This document shows, piece after piece, positions 47,762 to 55,259 of a DNA stretch of 64,000 nucleotides. The stretch covers positions 1 through 64,000 of the forward strand of contig NZ_RARC01000030.1 in the NCBI RefSeq assembly GCF_003719305.1. The letters are read 5' to 3'. This DNA comes from Mycolicibacterium stellerae. Lineage in GTDB: Bacteria; Actinomycetota; Actinomycetes; Mycobacteriales; Mycobacteriaceae. Under the pieces are notes generated by a model. That model did not search any database. It was not told the origin of the DNA and saw only the letters and a program-made list of their open reading frames with translations. A program made the position numbers and the translations under genes. The stretch's first letter is position 1; every line of letters starts with the position of its first letter.

Positions 47762-48478
47762 CTAATTCGCGCTGCGCCGGTACCTCAAGAAGAGGTACGA
47801 GTCGCATAGCAGCGCGTGCCGGAGTTCCAGGGAAGCCGGGACATGTTGTCGGCTCGGTGTGCGAAGGCCGACGGGCTGGCTGCCTGCGAGCAGCGGCGCA
47901 ATGGTGACGCAGATTTCATCGACGGCGTCCGCGTCGACGAGCTGATCGAGAAGGGTGGGGCCTCCCTCGCACAGGATCCGCTGCATGCCCAGTGCGCGAA
48001 GCTGCTTTGTCGCCGCGCCGACATCGACGGTGTCCTCGCCAGCCACCAGAAGTCGCCAGCGCGGGTCGCTGTCCAACGAATGGGCTTGCGCAGCGCTGGC
48101 ACTGGTGACGAGGAAAGGGGGCGACGTGCCGTCAACGAACAACGTCGACGGCAGTCGTCCACTCTGGCTGACGACTGCGATCGGTGGTGGCGCATGTCCT
48201 CGATGTGCTCCGCGAAGGGCTTCCTGAGCCTCGGTGAAGCGGGCCGGGCCGTACCGCTCAGCGCGCGCGGTGCCTGCTCCGACCAAGACGACATCGGCGA
48301 ACGCACGCAGGTCGCGCAGCAGGTTCTGGTCGGCAGGACACGACAGTGTGCCTGCGCGGCCGCCGAACGCCGCAGCGCCGTCGGCGCTGAAGATCATGTT
48401 GGCGCGCACCCCGCTCGGTGCATCGGCATAGAGCTGCGCCAGATCGCCGGGATCGGTGACGCTCGTCAGGTTCGTCAT
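47762..48478 (-). CDS. RibD C-terminal-domain (pyrimidine reductase-like) protein
   Basis: 238 residues of the dihydrofolate-reductase-like RibD_C family: VRANMIFSADGAAAFGGRAG, VVLVGAGTARAERYG, and RILCEGGPTLLDQLVDADAVDEICVTIAPLL, the NADPH/substrate elements. It lacks the deaminase domain of RibD. Mycobacterial members are stand-alone reductases of uncertain substrate; one such protein (Rv2671) can act as a dihydrofolate reductase. Its ATG overlaps the stop of the upstream flavin reductase gene by 4 nt. Confidence 0.86.
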   Translation of the reverse strand: MTNLTSVTDPGDLAQLYADAPSGVRANMIFSADGAAAFGGRAGTLSCPADQNLLRDLRAFADVVLVGAGTARAERYGPARFTEAQEALRGAHRGHAPPPIAVVSQSGRLPSTLFVDGTSPPFLVTSASAAQAHSLDSDPRWRLLVAGEDTVDVGAATKQLRALGMQRILCEGGPTLLDQLVDADAVDEICVTIAPLLAGSQPVGLRTPSRQHVPASLELRHALLCDSYLFLRYRRSAN

Positions 48479-48978
48479 GCTTCGTGGCCCGGTGCCAGAT
48501 CACGGACATCGGCGAATGAAACCCAATCGCGAGACACGTCAGCCGCGTCGCCGTCGGTGGGTTCCAACAGATGGCCCACGTGATCGCCGACGTCGAACCG
48601 TTCCAGGATGCGGCCGACGAACCAGGCCGAGGCGTCAGTCAGTATCGGCAAGCCCAAAGGCCCAGCCTCCCAAGCGCACCGGGCGAACTTGTCGACCTCG
48701 TCGCCCGTCTCACTCCCGAACAGCTGGGCGATCTCTAGATGTTTGCGCGACAGCACGTGTACGGCCAGGTGCGTGGAATGTTCGGCTATGCGGAAGGTGT
48801 GGTTTCGCTTCGAAAGGCCCACCAGGAACCGAGGGGGGTTAATGCTGGTTTGACTGGCGAACCCGACCAGACAACCCGCGGCGGTCTCATCGTCGTCGGT
48901 CGCCCCTTTGGTGGTTATCACGAACATCGGGTAGTTGAGCGCCGCGACTATCTCCTCGAACGCTTCTGATCCACTCAT
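48475..48978 (-). CDS. Flavin reductase-like FMN-binding protein
   Basis: 167 residues, flavin_reduct split barrel: ALNYPMFVITTKGATDDDETAAGCLVGFASQTSINPPRFLVGLSKRNHTFRIAEHSTHLAVHVLSRKHLEIAQLFGSETGDEVDKF. The GFASQTSINPPRFLVGLSK-like segment is the flavin pocket, and residues after GDEVDKF give the C-terminal half. No partner monooxygenase is adjacent. Coupled to the RibD_C-like reductase, so the two may serve one flavin- or pterin-linked pathway. Confidence 0.86.
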   Translation of the reverse strand: MSGSEAFEEIVAALNYPMFVITTKGATDDDETAAGCLVGFASQTSINPPRFLVGLSKRNHTFRIAEHSTHLAVHVLSRKHLEIAQLFGSETGDEVDKFARCAWEAGPLGLPILTDASAWFVGRILERFDVGDHVGHLLEPTDGDAADVSRDWVSFADVRDLAPGHEA

Positions 48979-49014
48979 CGTCCGAGGATATGGGCGCGGA
49001 TTACTCGTCTGCGC

Positions 49015-50451
49015 CTAGGGCAGCACCGTCTTCATCAACATCACGTTGTAGTCCGACCACAGCGACAGGTTGTAGTAGATCTCCTTGCCCGTCGACCACG
49101 GGTGCAGCAGCGGCGCGTAGATGCCACCGGGGAAATCGTTGGACGAGACGAGCACCTGCTCAGGACCCCATGGTCCCTGCGGGGCCGGCGCCGTCCTCGC
49201 CACCACATCGTTGTTGCCGTTGCAGTACAGCGCAAGGAACTGCTTGAGGTAGGTGTTGTACTGCACCGACATTTCGCTCACCGGGGCCGGGAACACCGGC
49301 TGCGCGGCTCCCGGATTGTTCGGCACCCAGTTCCCGCCGTCCCAGTACTCGTAGCGGCTCAGTTCCGGCACGAGGGACTGCGGTACCCGTGACACGAATG
49401 CGGGTCCGCTCCTACCCGATGGTGTCCCGTACGAATAGAGGTAGCCGTCGCCCGGCTTGAGGAACGCGCCCACCTGGAACTTCTCCCCGCCGGGAACGTA
49501 CGGCACCCGAGGCGTGGCATCGGCCGACGCGGGCCGAACGCTCTGCGGGTAGACGCCCCAGTGCTCGCCGTTGTCCGGTGAGACCGCGATGGCCGAGAAG
49601 TTCGTCGTCCACTGACCGGGGCTGTCCCAGCTCCTGATCGACATGAAGCTCATGTATTGCGTTGTGCCGACCGAGATTCCGGAGGTGGGAATGATGCCCG
49701 TCTCCGACGGTGCGAACTTGATGCTGTTGACGACCTGCTTGGACAGCGCAGGCGCCCACAGCGGCGAACCGGAGTACTTGTTGTTCACCACGCCGTCGGG
49801 AATGCTGACCGTCTTCGACAGGGCACGGTCGCTCGTGCGGAACATCGTGTTGTACCGCCACTGCCTGCCCCGCACGCTGCAGTAGCCGATCGTGTCGCCG
49901 AAGGCCATCAGCACCTGGTTGTTCGCGGGATCCCCGTTGTCCCACATGATTCCGAGGTCGGTCCCGGTGATCGCGAAGCGTTTGATGGTGTCGTTGGGGC
50001 TCTGCGGTCCGGTCACCCAGCCGACGAGCGATGTTCCCGGCGGCGGGCCGGGCGCGGGCGGGGGAGCCGGTGCGGGCGCCGGCGCCGGCTGGGCGATTGC
50101 CGCGGCGTCAGGAACCGGCTGAGGTACCGGCGGCGGTGCCACTCCCGCCTGCTGTTGGACCCGCGCGGTCTGCGGCACGAACGCGCTCAGAAGCGAGCGC
50201 GACAGCCGGCCCAGGTTGGGCAGGGGCGCGCTGTCGTTGGCCTTTTTTGGACGATGCCCGATCGGGGGACCGCTGACACCGGGCACCTCAGGAGTCGCCG
50301 CGGAGTTGGGCGCCGTCGGAGGTTGGGCCTCCGCGGCGGCTCCGGTGCATGGCTCCGCGGCAGCGGGTGGCGCGACGACGATCCCGAAGACGAGCCCAAC
50401 AGCGGCCGCCGACGCCACCGGTACCGATGCGATTCGAGCAAACGGCGACAT
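49015..50451 (-). CDS. Secreted DUF4185 protein, GH183 arabinan-hydrolase-like
   Basis: 478 residues. Signal peptide 1-32 (ending PPAAAEP), then a long Pro/Ala-rich region to about 140, then the DUF4185 beta-propeller-like domain: GTDLGIMWDNGDPANNQVLMAFGDTIGY, KYSGSPLWAPALSK, GGIYAPLLHPWSTGKEIYYNLSLWSDYNVMLM. DUF4185 enzymes have been shown to include endo-D-arabinofuranases (GH183) acting on mycobacterial arabinan. The conserved Asp residues in the first two segments are candidate catalytic groups. It lies next to a cutinase and LpqH-type lipoproteins. The role in wall arabinan remodelling is inferred. Confidence 0.8.
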   Translation of the reverse strand: MSPFARIASVPVASAAAVGLVFGIVVAPPAAAEPCTGAAAEAQPPTAPNSAATPEVPGVSGPPIGHRPKKANDSAPLPNLGRLSRSLLSAFVPQTARVQQQAGVAPPPVPQPVPDAAAIAQPAPAPAPAPPPAPGPPPGTSLVGWVTGPQSPNDTIKRFAITGTDLGIMWDNGDPANNQVLMAFGDTIGYCSVRGRQWRYNTMFRTSDRALSKTVSIPDGVVNNKYSGSPLWAPALSKQVVNSIKFAPSETGIIPTSGISVGTTQYMSFMSIRSWDSPGQWTTNFSAIAVSPDNGEHWGVYPQSVRPASADATPRVPYVPGGEKFQVGAFLKPGDGYLYSYGTPSGRSGPAFVSRVPQSLVPELSRYEYWDGGNWVPNNPGAAQPVFPAPVSEMSVQYNTYLKQFLALYCNGNNDVVARTAPAPQGPWGPEQVLVSSNDFPGGIYAPLLHPWSTGKEIYYNLSLWSDYNVMLMKTVLP

Positions 50452-50640
50452 GTCACACCTTTCAGGGGGCAGTACGTCGCAGTTGACGTCCCGCGCTAGC
50501 TGATGTGACGATAGTGATTGCTGGGGCTATTGGGATCAGTGATGTACCGATAGGTATCCATCCGTGACCGTGTCGATACCGTGGGCGGGCTCATTCGCGG
50601 TCGGATGCCTACCGTCGCGACTTACATGGGTGTAACTCGG

Positions 50641-51318
50641 CTAGAGCTTGCCTACCGCGAAAGTCGCTGCCTGATCGGTCATTCCGTTCTTGTTGTACAG
50701 GCTGTGGTTCGCGCCGTCCCCGCTGCCTGAGCAGATCGGGTCATCGGCGATACACAGGTCGATCGTCTTGGCCGCGTACAGGCCGCCGATTTCGACCGGC
50801 GGTGTCCCGATGAGCTCCATGAACTTCGGCGACGGTTTGCCGAGCAGCACTACCGCGGCAACGTGGTCGGCGACCTCGGGCGGCATCGGATCGGGCACCT
50901 CCGCGGCGTCCGCGCCGCTCGGCACGGCCTCCGAAGTGACGAAACCGGCTACGGCCGCACCCTGGGAGAACCCGCCGAGCACGATTTTCGTGTCGGGACA
51001 GGCCCCCGCCGTCGACTCGATGCGATTGGCCGCATCCCTGATGCCCTGAACAGCGGTGGGGAAATCGGTACTAGCGGGATAGTTGACCGGATAGACCGAT
51101 ACCGACTTGCTGGCCGCCTTGGCGCGCACCGCGTCGACGAATGACTGCCCGATCCCGCCAAGACCAGGGGGTTCGAAGGTGCCGCGGGCGAACACCACCT
51201 CGACATCGGGGCACGGCGCGGCGGCCGCGGACGGGATGGGTGTGGCGAGCAGCGCTCCCGTCGCCACCGCCGCGGCGCCGAACAATCGGGTCAGTTGGGC
51301 TGGGCTCACTCTTTCCAC
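50641..51318 (-). CDS. Secreted cutinase-family esterase
   Basis: About 225 residues from GTG 51318; GTG 51309 is also possible. A longer ATG start at 51360 would lie only 5 bp from the divergent gene. The signal peptide ends IPSAAAAP. The mature enzyme has CPDVEVVFARGTFEPPGLG, the nucleophile elbow GGFSQGAAVAG, and the Asp/His pair in ADDPICSGSGDGANHSLY, with Cys residues placed for the two cutinase disulfides. It is a serine esterase like the CulP/Cfp21 proteins, acting on lipids outside the cell. Confidence 0.9.
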   Translation of the reverse strand: MERVSPAQLTRLFGAAAVATGALLATPIPSAAAAPCPDVEVVFARGTFEPPGLGGIGQSFVDAVRAKAASKSVSVYPVNYPASTDFPTAVQGIRDAANRIESTAGACPDTKIVLGGFSQGAAVAGFVTSEAVPSGADAAEVPDPMPPEVADHVAAVVLLGKPSPKFMELIGTPPVEIGGLYAAKTIDLCIADDPICSGSGDGANHSLYNKNGMTDQAATFAVGKL

Positions 51319-51365
51319 TCTGACACAGGTGCGCAACGCCCATTCCCGAACTAGGATCACCTGCG

Positions 51366-51704
51366 ATGAAGCGAATCCTGGCTGCGGTTGCGCTCTCGTT
51401 TGTCGCGCTGGCCGGCGCGCCGTCGGCCCACGCCGACCAGGTCGCCTACCTGGTCAATGTGACGGTCCGCCCCGGGTACAACTTCCCGAATGCCGACGCC
51501 GCGCTCGGATACGGGTACAGCGTGTGCGACCGCGTCGGTGCGAAGACGGGTTATGCGCAACTCGTCGACGAGGTCAAGCGCGACTTCAACACCGTCGACT
51601 ACTACCAGGGCGCCTACTTGATCAACCAGGCCGTCAACGAACTGTGCCCGGCGCAGATCTGGCAGCTGCGGCAATCGGCGGCCGGATACACCCTGCCCGC
51701 TTGA
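51366..51704 (+). CDS. DUF732 secreted small protein
   Basis: 112 residues. Signal peptide MKRILAAVALSFVALAGAPSAHA is cleaved before DQVAYL. The mature domain has two Cys, in GYSVCDRVGAK and VNELCPAQIWQLRQ, typical of the mycobacterial DUF732 helical family. Function is unknown; members are small exported proteins. It is divergent from the cutinase gene and is followed by a strong hairpin. Confidence 0.85.
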   Translation: MKRILAAVALSFVALAGAPSAHADQVAYLVNVTVRPGYNFPNADAALGYGYSVCDRVGAKTGYAQLVDEVKRDFNTVDYYQGAYLINQAVNELCPAQIWQLRQSAAGYTLPA

Positions 51705-51710
51705 ACATCA

Positions 51711-51742
51711 AAGCGGCGACGCCCGAAGGGGCGCCGCCGCTT
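51711..51742. terminator. Bidirectional hairpin terminator between DUF732 and lpqH genes
   Basis: A 13-bp GC-rich stem with one mismatch (AAGCGGCG-A-CGCCC pairing with GGGCG-C-CGCCGCTT) encloses a GAAG loop. It lies between two convergent genes. A short T stretch is weak, as is common in mycobacteria. Confidence 0.8.
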
Positions 51743-51761
51743 CTGAAAGATCACTACCCGA

Positions 51762-52223
51762 CTACGGGCAGCTGACCTCGATTTCGAAGGGCTTGTTCGC
51801 TGGCTGCATTGGGTTGGCCATGTCGATGCCGACCGCCGTGCCGGAGATCTTGTAGGTGCTGCCGTCCTTTTCGGCCTTGGCCTCACCCTGGCCCGCGTTC
51901 TCCTGGAATCCCAGCGTGACGCCGTTGACGTTGCCGAGGCCGACCGAATGAACAGTGGGGCTGTCGCCTGCGCTGACGACCGCGCCGATACCCGTCGTGG
52001 CGTCGCCGATGGCGATGTTGACGTTCTCGCCCATCGTGCTGCAGACAACCGTGCCCTGCACGGACTGGTCCTTGCCGTCGATCGTGACGGTGCTCTTGCC
52101 CTCTGCTGCGGCAGCCGAAGACGTATCTCCGCTGGTCTCGGACTTCTTTTCCGACGAACAGCCCGACAGACCGGCAACGACAATCGCCGCGCCGCCTATG
52201 GCGACCACGAACCCACGCTTCAC
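51762..52223 (-). CDS. lpqH: 19-kDa lipoprotein antigen LpqH
   Basis: 153 residues. Signal MKRGFVVAIGGAAIVVAGLSGC has lipobox GLSGC. A Ser/Thr/Ala/Glu-rich linker, where O-mannosylation is known for the family, precedes a beta domain: TVTIDGKDQSVQGTVVCS, GENVNIAIGDATTGIGAVV, VGLGNVNGVTLGFQ, GSTYKISGTAVGIDMANPMQ, FEIEVSC, with two Cys. This follows LpqH (Rv3763) closely. In M. tuberculosis lpqH lies next to Rv3762c; here it is about 18 kb from that homologue. Confidence 0.92.
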   Translation of the reverse strand: MKRGFVVAIGGAAIVVAGLSGCSSEKKSETSGDTSSAAAAEGKSTVTIDGKDQSVQGTVVCSTMGENVNIAIGDATTGIGAVVSAGDSPTVHSVGLGNVNGVTLGFQENAGQGEAKAEKDGSTYKISGTAVGIDMANPMQPANKPFEIEVSCP

Positions 52224-52352
52224 CAGTGTTCTCCTTATTGTTGTCGCGGACCGTCGACATCGGCGGACCGTCCCACAGAGTATGGAGCGCTGCCCCCACG
52301 CGGTCTTGAGATTGCCAGAAATTTGCCTGAGCCAGAGGCCGGTGGCCGTTGC

Positions 52353-52793
52353 CTAGCAGGACACCTTGATCGCGAACGTGCCGCCGGTCCGGAAACTCGG
52401 GTTGTCGGTCGCGAAACCGTCGGCGGTTCCGGTGATGTCGTAAGTCGGCCCGATCATGGCGACCTTTGCGGTGCCGCCCAGTCCTGCGTTATAGCTTCCC
52501 GTGAAGCCGCCGACGTTGTTGATGCCGACTGATTCGGCCTTCAGGGTGTCCCGGTTGGAGACCATCGCGGTGACTCCCGATGTGCTGTCGCCAGTGGTTA
52601 TCGTCGTCAGTGTCCCGGCCCCCACGCACTGGACGGCCTCGGTAGTGCCGGCGTCCTTCCCGTTGATGCTGATCTGCGCGGTGCCCGAGACCAGGGTTCC
52701 CGGCCGAGGGGTGACCGGTGGCGGACTCGACGAGCAGCCGGCCGTGGCGCCGACCACCAGCAGTACCGCAACGGCGATGTCGCGCTTTGTCAT
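52353..52793 (-). CDS. LpqH-family lipoprotein paralogue
   Basis: 146 residues with lipobox GATAGC and a short Pro-rich linker. The domain repeats the LpqH pattern with altered residues: AQISINGKDAGTTEAVQCVG, TLTTITTGDSTSGVTAMV, VGINNVGGFTGSYN, GPTYDITGTADGFATDNPS, FAIKVSC. It lies about 130 bp upstream of lpqH on the same strand, a tandem duplication that has diverged strongly. The promoter region is shared with the divergent tgt gene. Confidence 0.87.
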   Translation of the reverse strand: MTKRDIAVAVLLVVGATAGCSSSPPPVTPRPGTLVSGTAQISINGKDAGTTEAVQCVGAGTLTTITTGDSTSGVTAMVSNRDTLKAESVGINNVGGFTGSYNAGLGGTAKVAMIGPTYDITGTADGFATDNPSFRTGGTFAIKVSC

Positions 52794-52850
52794 GACAAGA
52801 ATCTAGGACGGCATCTGCCGCCGTGGCCGGCAATTGGTTGAATACACGTC

Positions 52851-54074
52851 GTGGCCGAGCCCTCGTTCAGTGTCGAAGCGGACCTTCCTGGACGGCTTGG
52901 ACGTGCCGGTGTCATCCGAACACCGCACGGCGACATCCGCACTCCCGCCTTCATCGCCGTCGGCACCCAGGCCACGGTCAAGGCCGTCATCCCCGAGGCG
53001 ATGAAACAGCTTGGCGCACAAGCTGTTCTGGCCAACGCCTACCACCTGTATCTGCAACCGGGCGCCGACATCGTCGAGGAGGCAGGCGGACTCGGCAGTT
53101 TTATGAACTGGCCGGGTCCCACCTTCACCGACAGCGGCGGGTTCCAGGTGTTGTCGCTGGGTGCAGGCTTTCGGAAGGTGCTCGCGATGGACACCGAGCG
53201 TGTTCGGGCCGACGACATCATCGCCGAAGGCAAGGAGCGGCTGGCCCGCGTCGACGATGACGGCGTCACCTTTACGTCGCACCTGGACGGATCGACCCAC
53301 AGGTTCACCCCCGAGATGTCGATCCGGATTCAGCACCAGATCGGCGCCGACATCATCTTCGCGTTCGACGAGCTGACCACCCTGGTGAACACCCGCGGCT
53401 ATCAGGAGCAATCGGTGCAGCGCACGCACCGGTGGGCGGTGCGTTGCCTGGCTGAACATCGCAGGCTGGCAGCCGCCGACCAGGACCGCCACCCGCAGGC
53501 GCTGTTCGGCGTGGTGCAGGGCGCCCAATACGAGGACCTCCGGCGGGAGGCGGCGCGCGGGTTGGTGTCCGTCGTCGACGACGACGGCCGCGGCTTCGAC
53601 GGCTACGGCATCGGCGGGGCGTTGGAGAAGCAGAATCTCGCCACGATCGTCGGCTGGGTCAGCAGCGAACTGCCCCCGGACAAGCCAAGGCACCTGCTGG
53701 GGATCAGCGAGCCCGACGACCTTTTCGACGCCGTTGCCGCGGGCGCCGACACGTTCGACTGCGTTTCGCCGTCACGGGTCGCGCGCAATGCGGCGGTGTA
53801 TTCGGCGACGGGCCGCTACAACATCACCGGTGCCCGCTACCGCCGCGACTTCACCCCCATCGACGACGAATGCGACTGCTACACATGCGCGCATTACACC
53901 CGCGCCTATATCCACCACCTGTTCAAGGCCAAGGAGATGCTGTCGGCCACGCTGTGCACCATCCACAACGAGCGTTTCATCGTCAGGCTGGTCGACCAGA
54001 TCCGAATGTCGATCGGGGCAGGCGAATTCGACGAGCTGCGCGCGCATGTTCTCGGCCGCTACTACGGGAGCTGA
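52851..54074 (+). CDS. tgt: tRNA-guanine transglycosylase Tgt
   Basis: 407 residues from GTG 52851. TIM-barrel Tgt: AVGTQATVKAVIPE, catalytic/base-binding FTDSGGFQVLSLG, ALFGVVQGAQYEDLR, DTFDCVSPSRVARNA and the zinc site ECDCYTCAHYTRAYIHHL (CxCxxC...H). The GVVQG motif marks the bacterial enzyme that inserts a queuosine precursor (preQ1) or, in salvage variants, queuine at G34 of tRNAs for Asp, Asn, His and Tyr. gluQ, which modifies Q34 in tRNA-Asp, lies 6 kb away. No queA or queG is in the window. Confidence 0.94.
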   Translation: MAEPSFSVEADLPGRLGRAGVIRTPHGDIRTPAFIAVGTQATVKAVIPEAMKQLGAQAVLANAYHLYLQPGADIVEEAGGLGSFMNWPGPTFTDSGGFQVLSLGAGFRKVLAMDTERVRADDIIAEGKERLARVDDDGVTFTSHLDGSTHRFTPEMSIRIQHQIGADIIFAFDELTTLVNTRGYQEQSVQRTHRWAVRCLAEHRRLAAADQDRHPQALFGVVQGAQYEDLRREAARGLVSVVDDDGRGFDGYGIGGALEKQNLATIVGWVSSELPPDKPRHLLGISEPDDLFDAVAAGADTFDCVSPSRVARNAAVYSATGRYNITGARYRRDFTPIDDECDCYTCAHYTRAYIHHLFKAKEMLSATLCTIHNERFIVRLVDQIRMSIGAGEFDELRAHVLGRYYGS

Positions 54075-54137
54075 TCGACGATCCGGCGGTCGGACCGTGC
54101 TAGCGGCCAGGACGGAGACGTTTGCGGTGCCCGCCTT

Positions 54138-54156
54138 CGAGCGACTAATTCGCTCG
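54138..54156. terminator. Small hairpin after tgt
   Basis: CGAGCGA-CTAAT-TCGCTCG is a perfect 7-bp stem with a 5-base loop, 64 nt after the tgt stop and before a convergent small gene. There is no T tract, so it may end transcription weakly or be incidental. Confidence 0.35.
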
Positions 54157-54286
54157 CCCGGACGTGGCCACTGTTGGCGCTTCGACAGCAGCGAATTTGT
54201 CGCTCAGAGGCGGGCACGGCAGCGCAACCATTCGAGGCGCTCGGGCACAAAGGGCCGCCGACGGCGCTGCAGAGTTCTGCTTCCGC

Positions 54287-54571
54287 CTAGAGTTCTACTT
54301 CCGTCAACACGCGGGCCTTCGGCGGCCCGACGAGGGCGGGCGCCGAATCGGGCGACGACCAGATCTGGTTGATCAACGATTCACGGAATTTGCTTGCCGC
54401 ATCGATGTTCTCGAAACTCAGGTTGACGACGACGTAGTTCGGATCCTCGTCGGGCTGATACACCTCGGTGCGGGTGACGCCAGCCGCCTGACGAGCGGGC
54501 GCGAACTTCCTGAATGCGTCGAGCCAGACCGCAAGTTCGCTGATCTCGTGCTCGATGTGAAGGACGGGCAT
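54287..54571 (-). CDS. Small conserved protein, ABM/dimeric alpha-beta barrel-like
   Basis: 94 residues from ATG 54571. The pattern MPVLHIEHEISELAVWLDAFRKFAPARQAAGVTRTEVYQPDEDPNYVVVNLSFENIDAASKFRESL fits a ferredoxin-like dimeric alpha-beta barrel: a strand, helix, then a strand carrying a Y-x-x-x-E/D-P-N-Y-V-V turn. Such proteins include monooxygenase-like and stress proteins without assigned reaction. It is divergent from the O-methyltransferase gene, with start codons 28 nt apart, so both may use overlapping leaderless promoters. Confidence 0.78.
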   Translation of the reverse strand: MPVLHIEHEISELAVWLDAFRKFAPARQAAGVTRTEVYQPDEDPNYVVVNLSFENIDAASKFRESLINQIWSSPDSAPALVGPPKARVLTEVEL

Positions 54572-54599
54572 GGGAATAGTGTGGACTACCGTCGTGGGT

Positions 54600-55259
54600 A
54601 TGACTTCCACCTTGCTTGATTCGCGCGTCGCGGCCGCCCTGACCCGGATGTTCGCCGAGGCCGACGCGCAAATGCCGCTGTTGGGCGAGATGTTCGGCAA
54701 AGACTCGGTGCCCGGCGAATCCAGTGCACAGGAACGCGCCGACGCGCTGAGCGAGTTCTATCTCCCCGTCACCCCGGAAGCGGGCCGGCTGCTCTACACG
54801 TTGGTGCGGGCATCCCGGCCGACGACAGTGGTCGAGTTCGGCATGTCGCTTGGCATCTCCGCGATCCACCTGGCGTCGGCGGTGCGCGACAACGGCGAGG
54901 GCCGGGTGGTCACCACGGAGCTCAACGAACAGAAGGTGGCCGTCGCCTCCGGCAACTTCGCCGATGCCGGTCTGGACGACCTGATCACCGTGCTGCACGG
55001 TGACGCGCTAGAGACCCTTGCGGCGATCGACGGGCCGGTGCAGTTCGTCCTGCTCGACGGGTGGAAGGACCTCTACCTGCAGGTGCTGCAGCTGCTCGAG
55101 CCGCGGCTGGCGCCGGGCGCCCTCGTCGTCGCCGACAACACCAGCATGCCGGGCCTGCAGCCCTACCTCGACTACTTGCGCGACCCCGCCAACGGCTATG
55201 TCAGCGTGCACTTCCCGGTCCGGGATGCCGACAGCATGGAGATCTCCTGCCGGGCGTGA
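54600..55259 (+). CDS. SAM-dependent O-methyltransferase (family 3)
   Basis: 219 residues from ATG 54600. CCoAOMT-like class I methyltransferase: TVVEFGMSLGISAIHLASAVRDNGEGRVVTTELN (SAM motif I and acidic residue), HGDALETLAA, PVQFVLLDGWKDLYLQVLQLLEPRLAPGALVVADNT, where metal-binding Asp residues appear, and a C-terminal VRDADSMEISCR strand. Substrate unknown. Its stop abuts the convergent monoamine oxidase stop. Confidence 0.87.
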   Translation: MTSTLLDSRVAAALTRMFAEADAQMPLLGEMFGKDSVPGESSAQERADALSEFYLPVTPEAGRLLYTLVRASRPTTVVEFGMSLGISAIHLASAVRDNGEGRVVTTELNEQKVAVASGNFADAGLDDLITVLHGDALETLAAIDGPVQFVLLDGWKDLYLQVLQLLEPRLAPGALVVADNTSMPGLQPYLDYLRDPANGYVSVHFPVRDADSMEISCRA

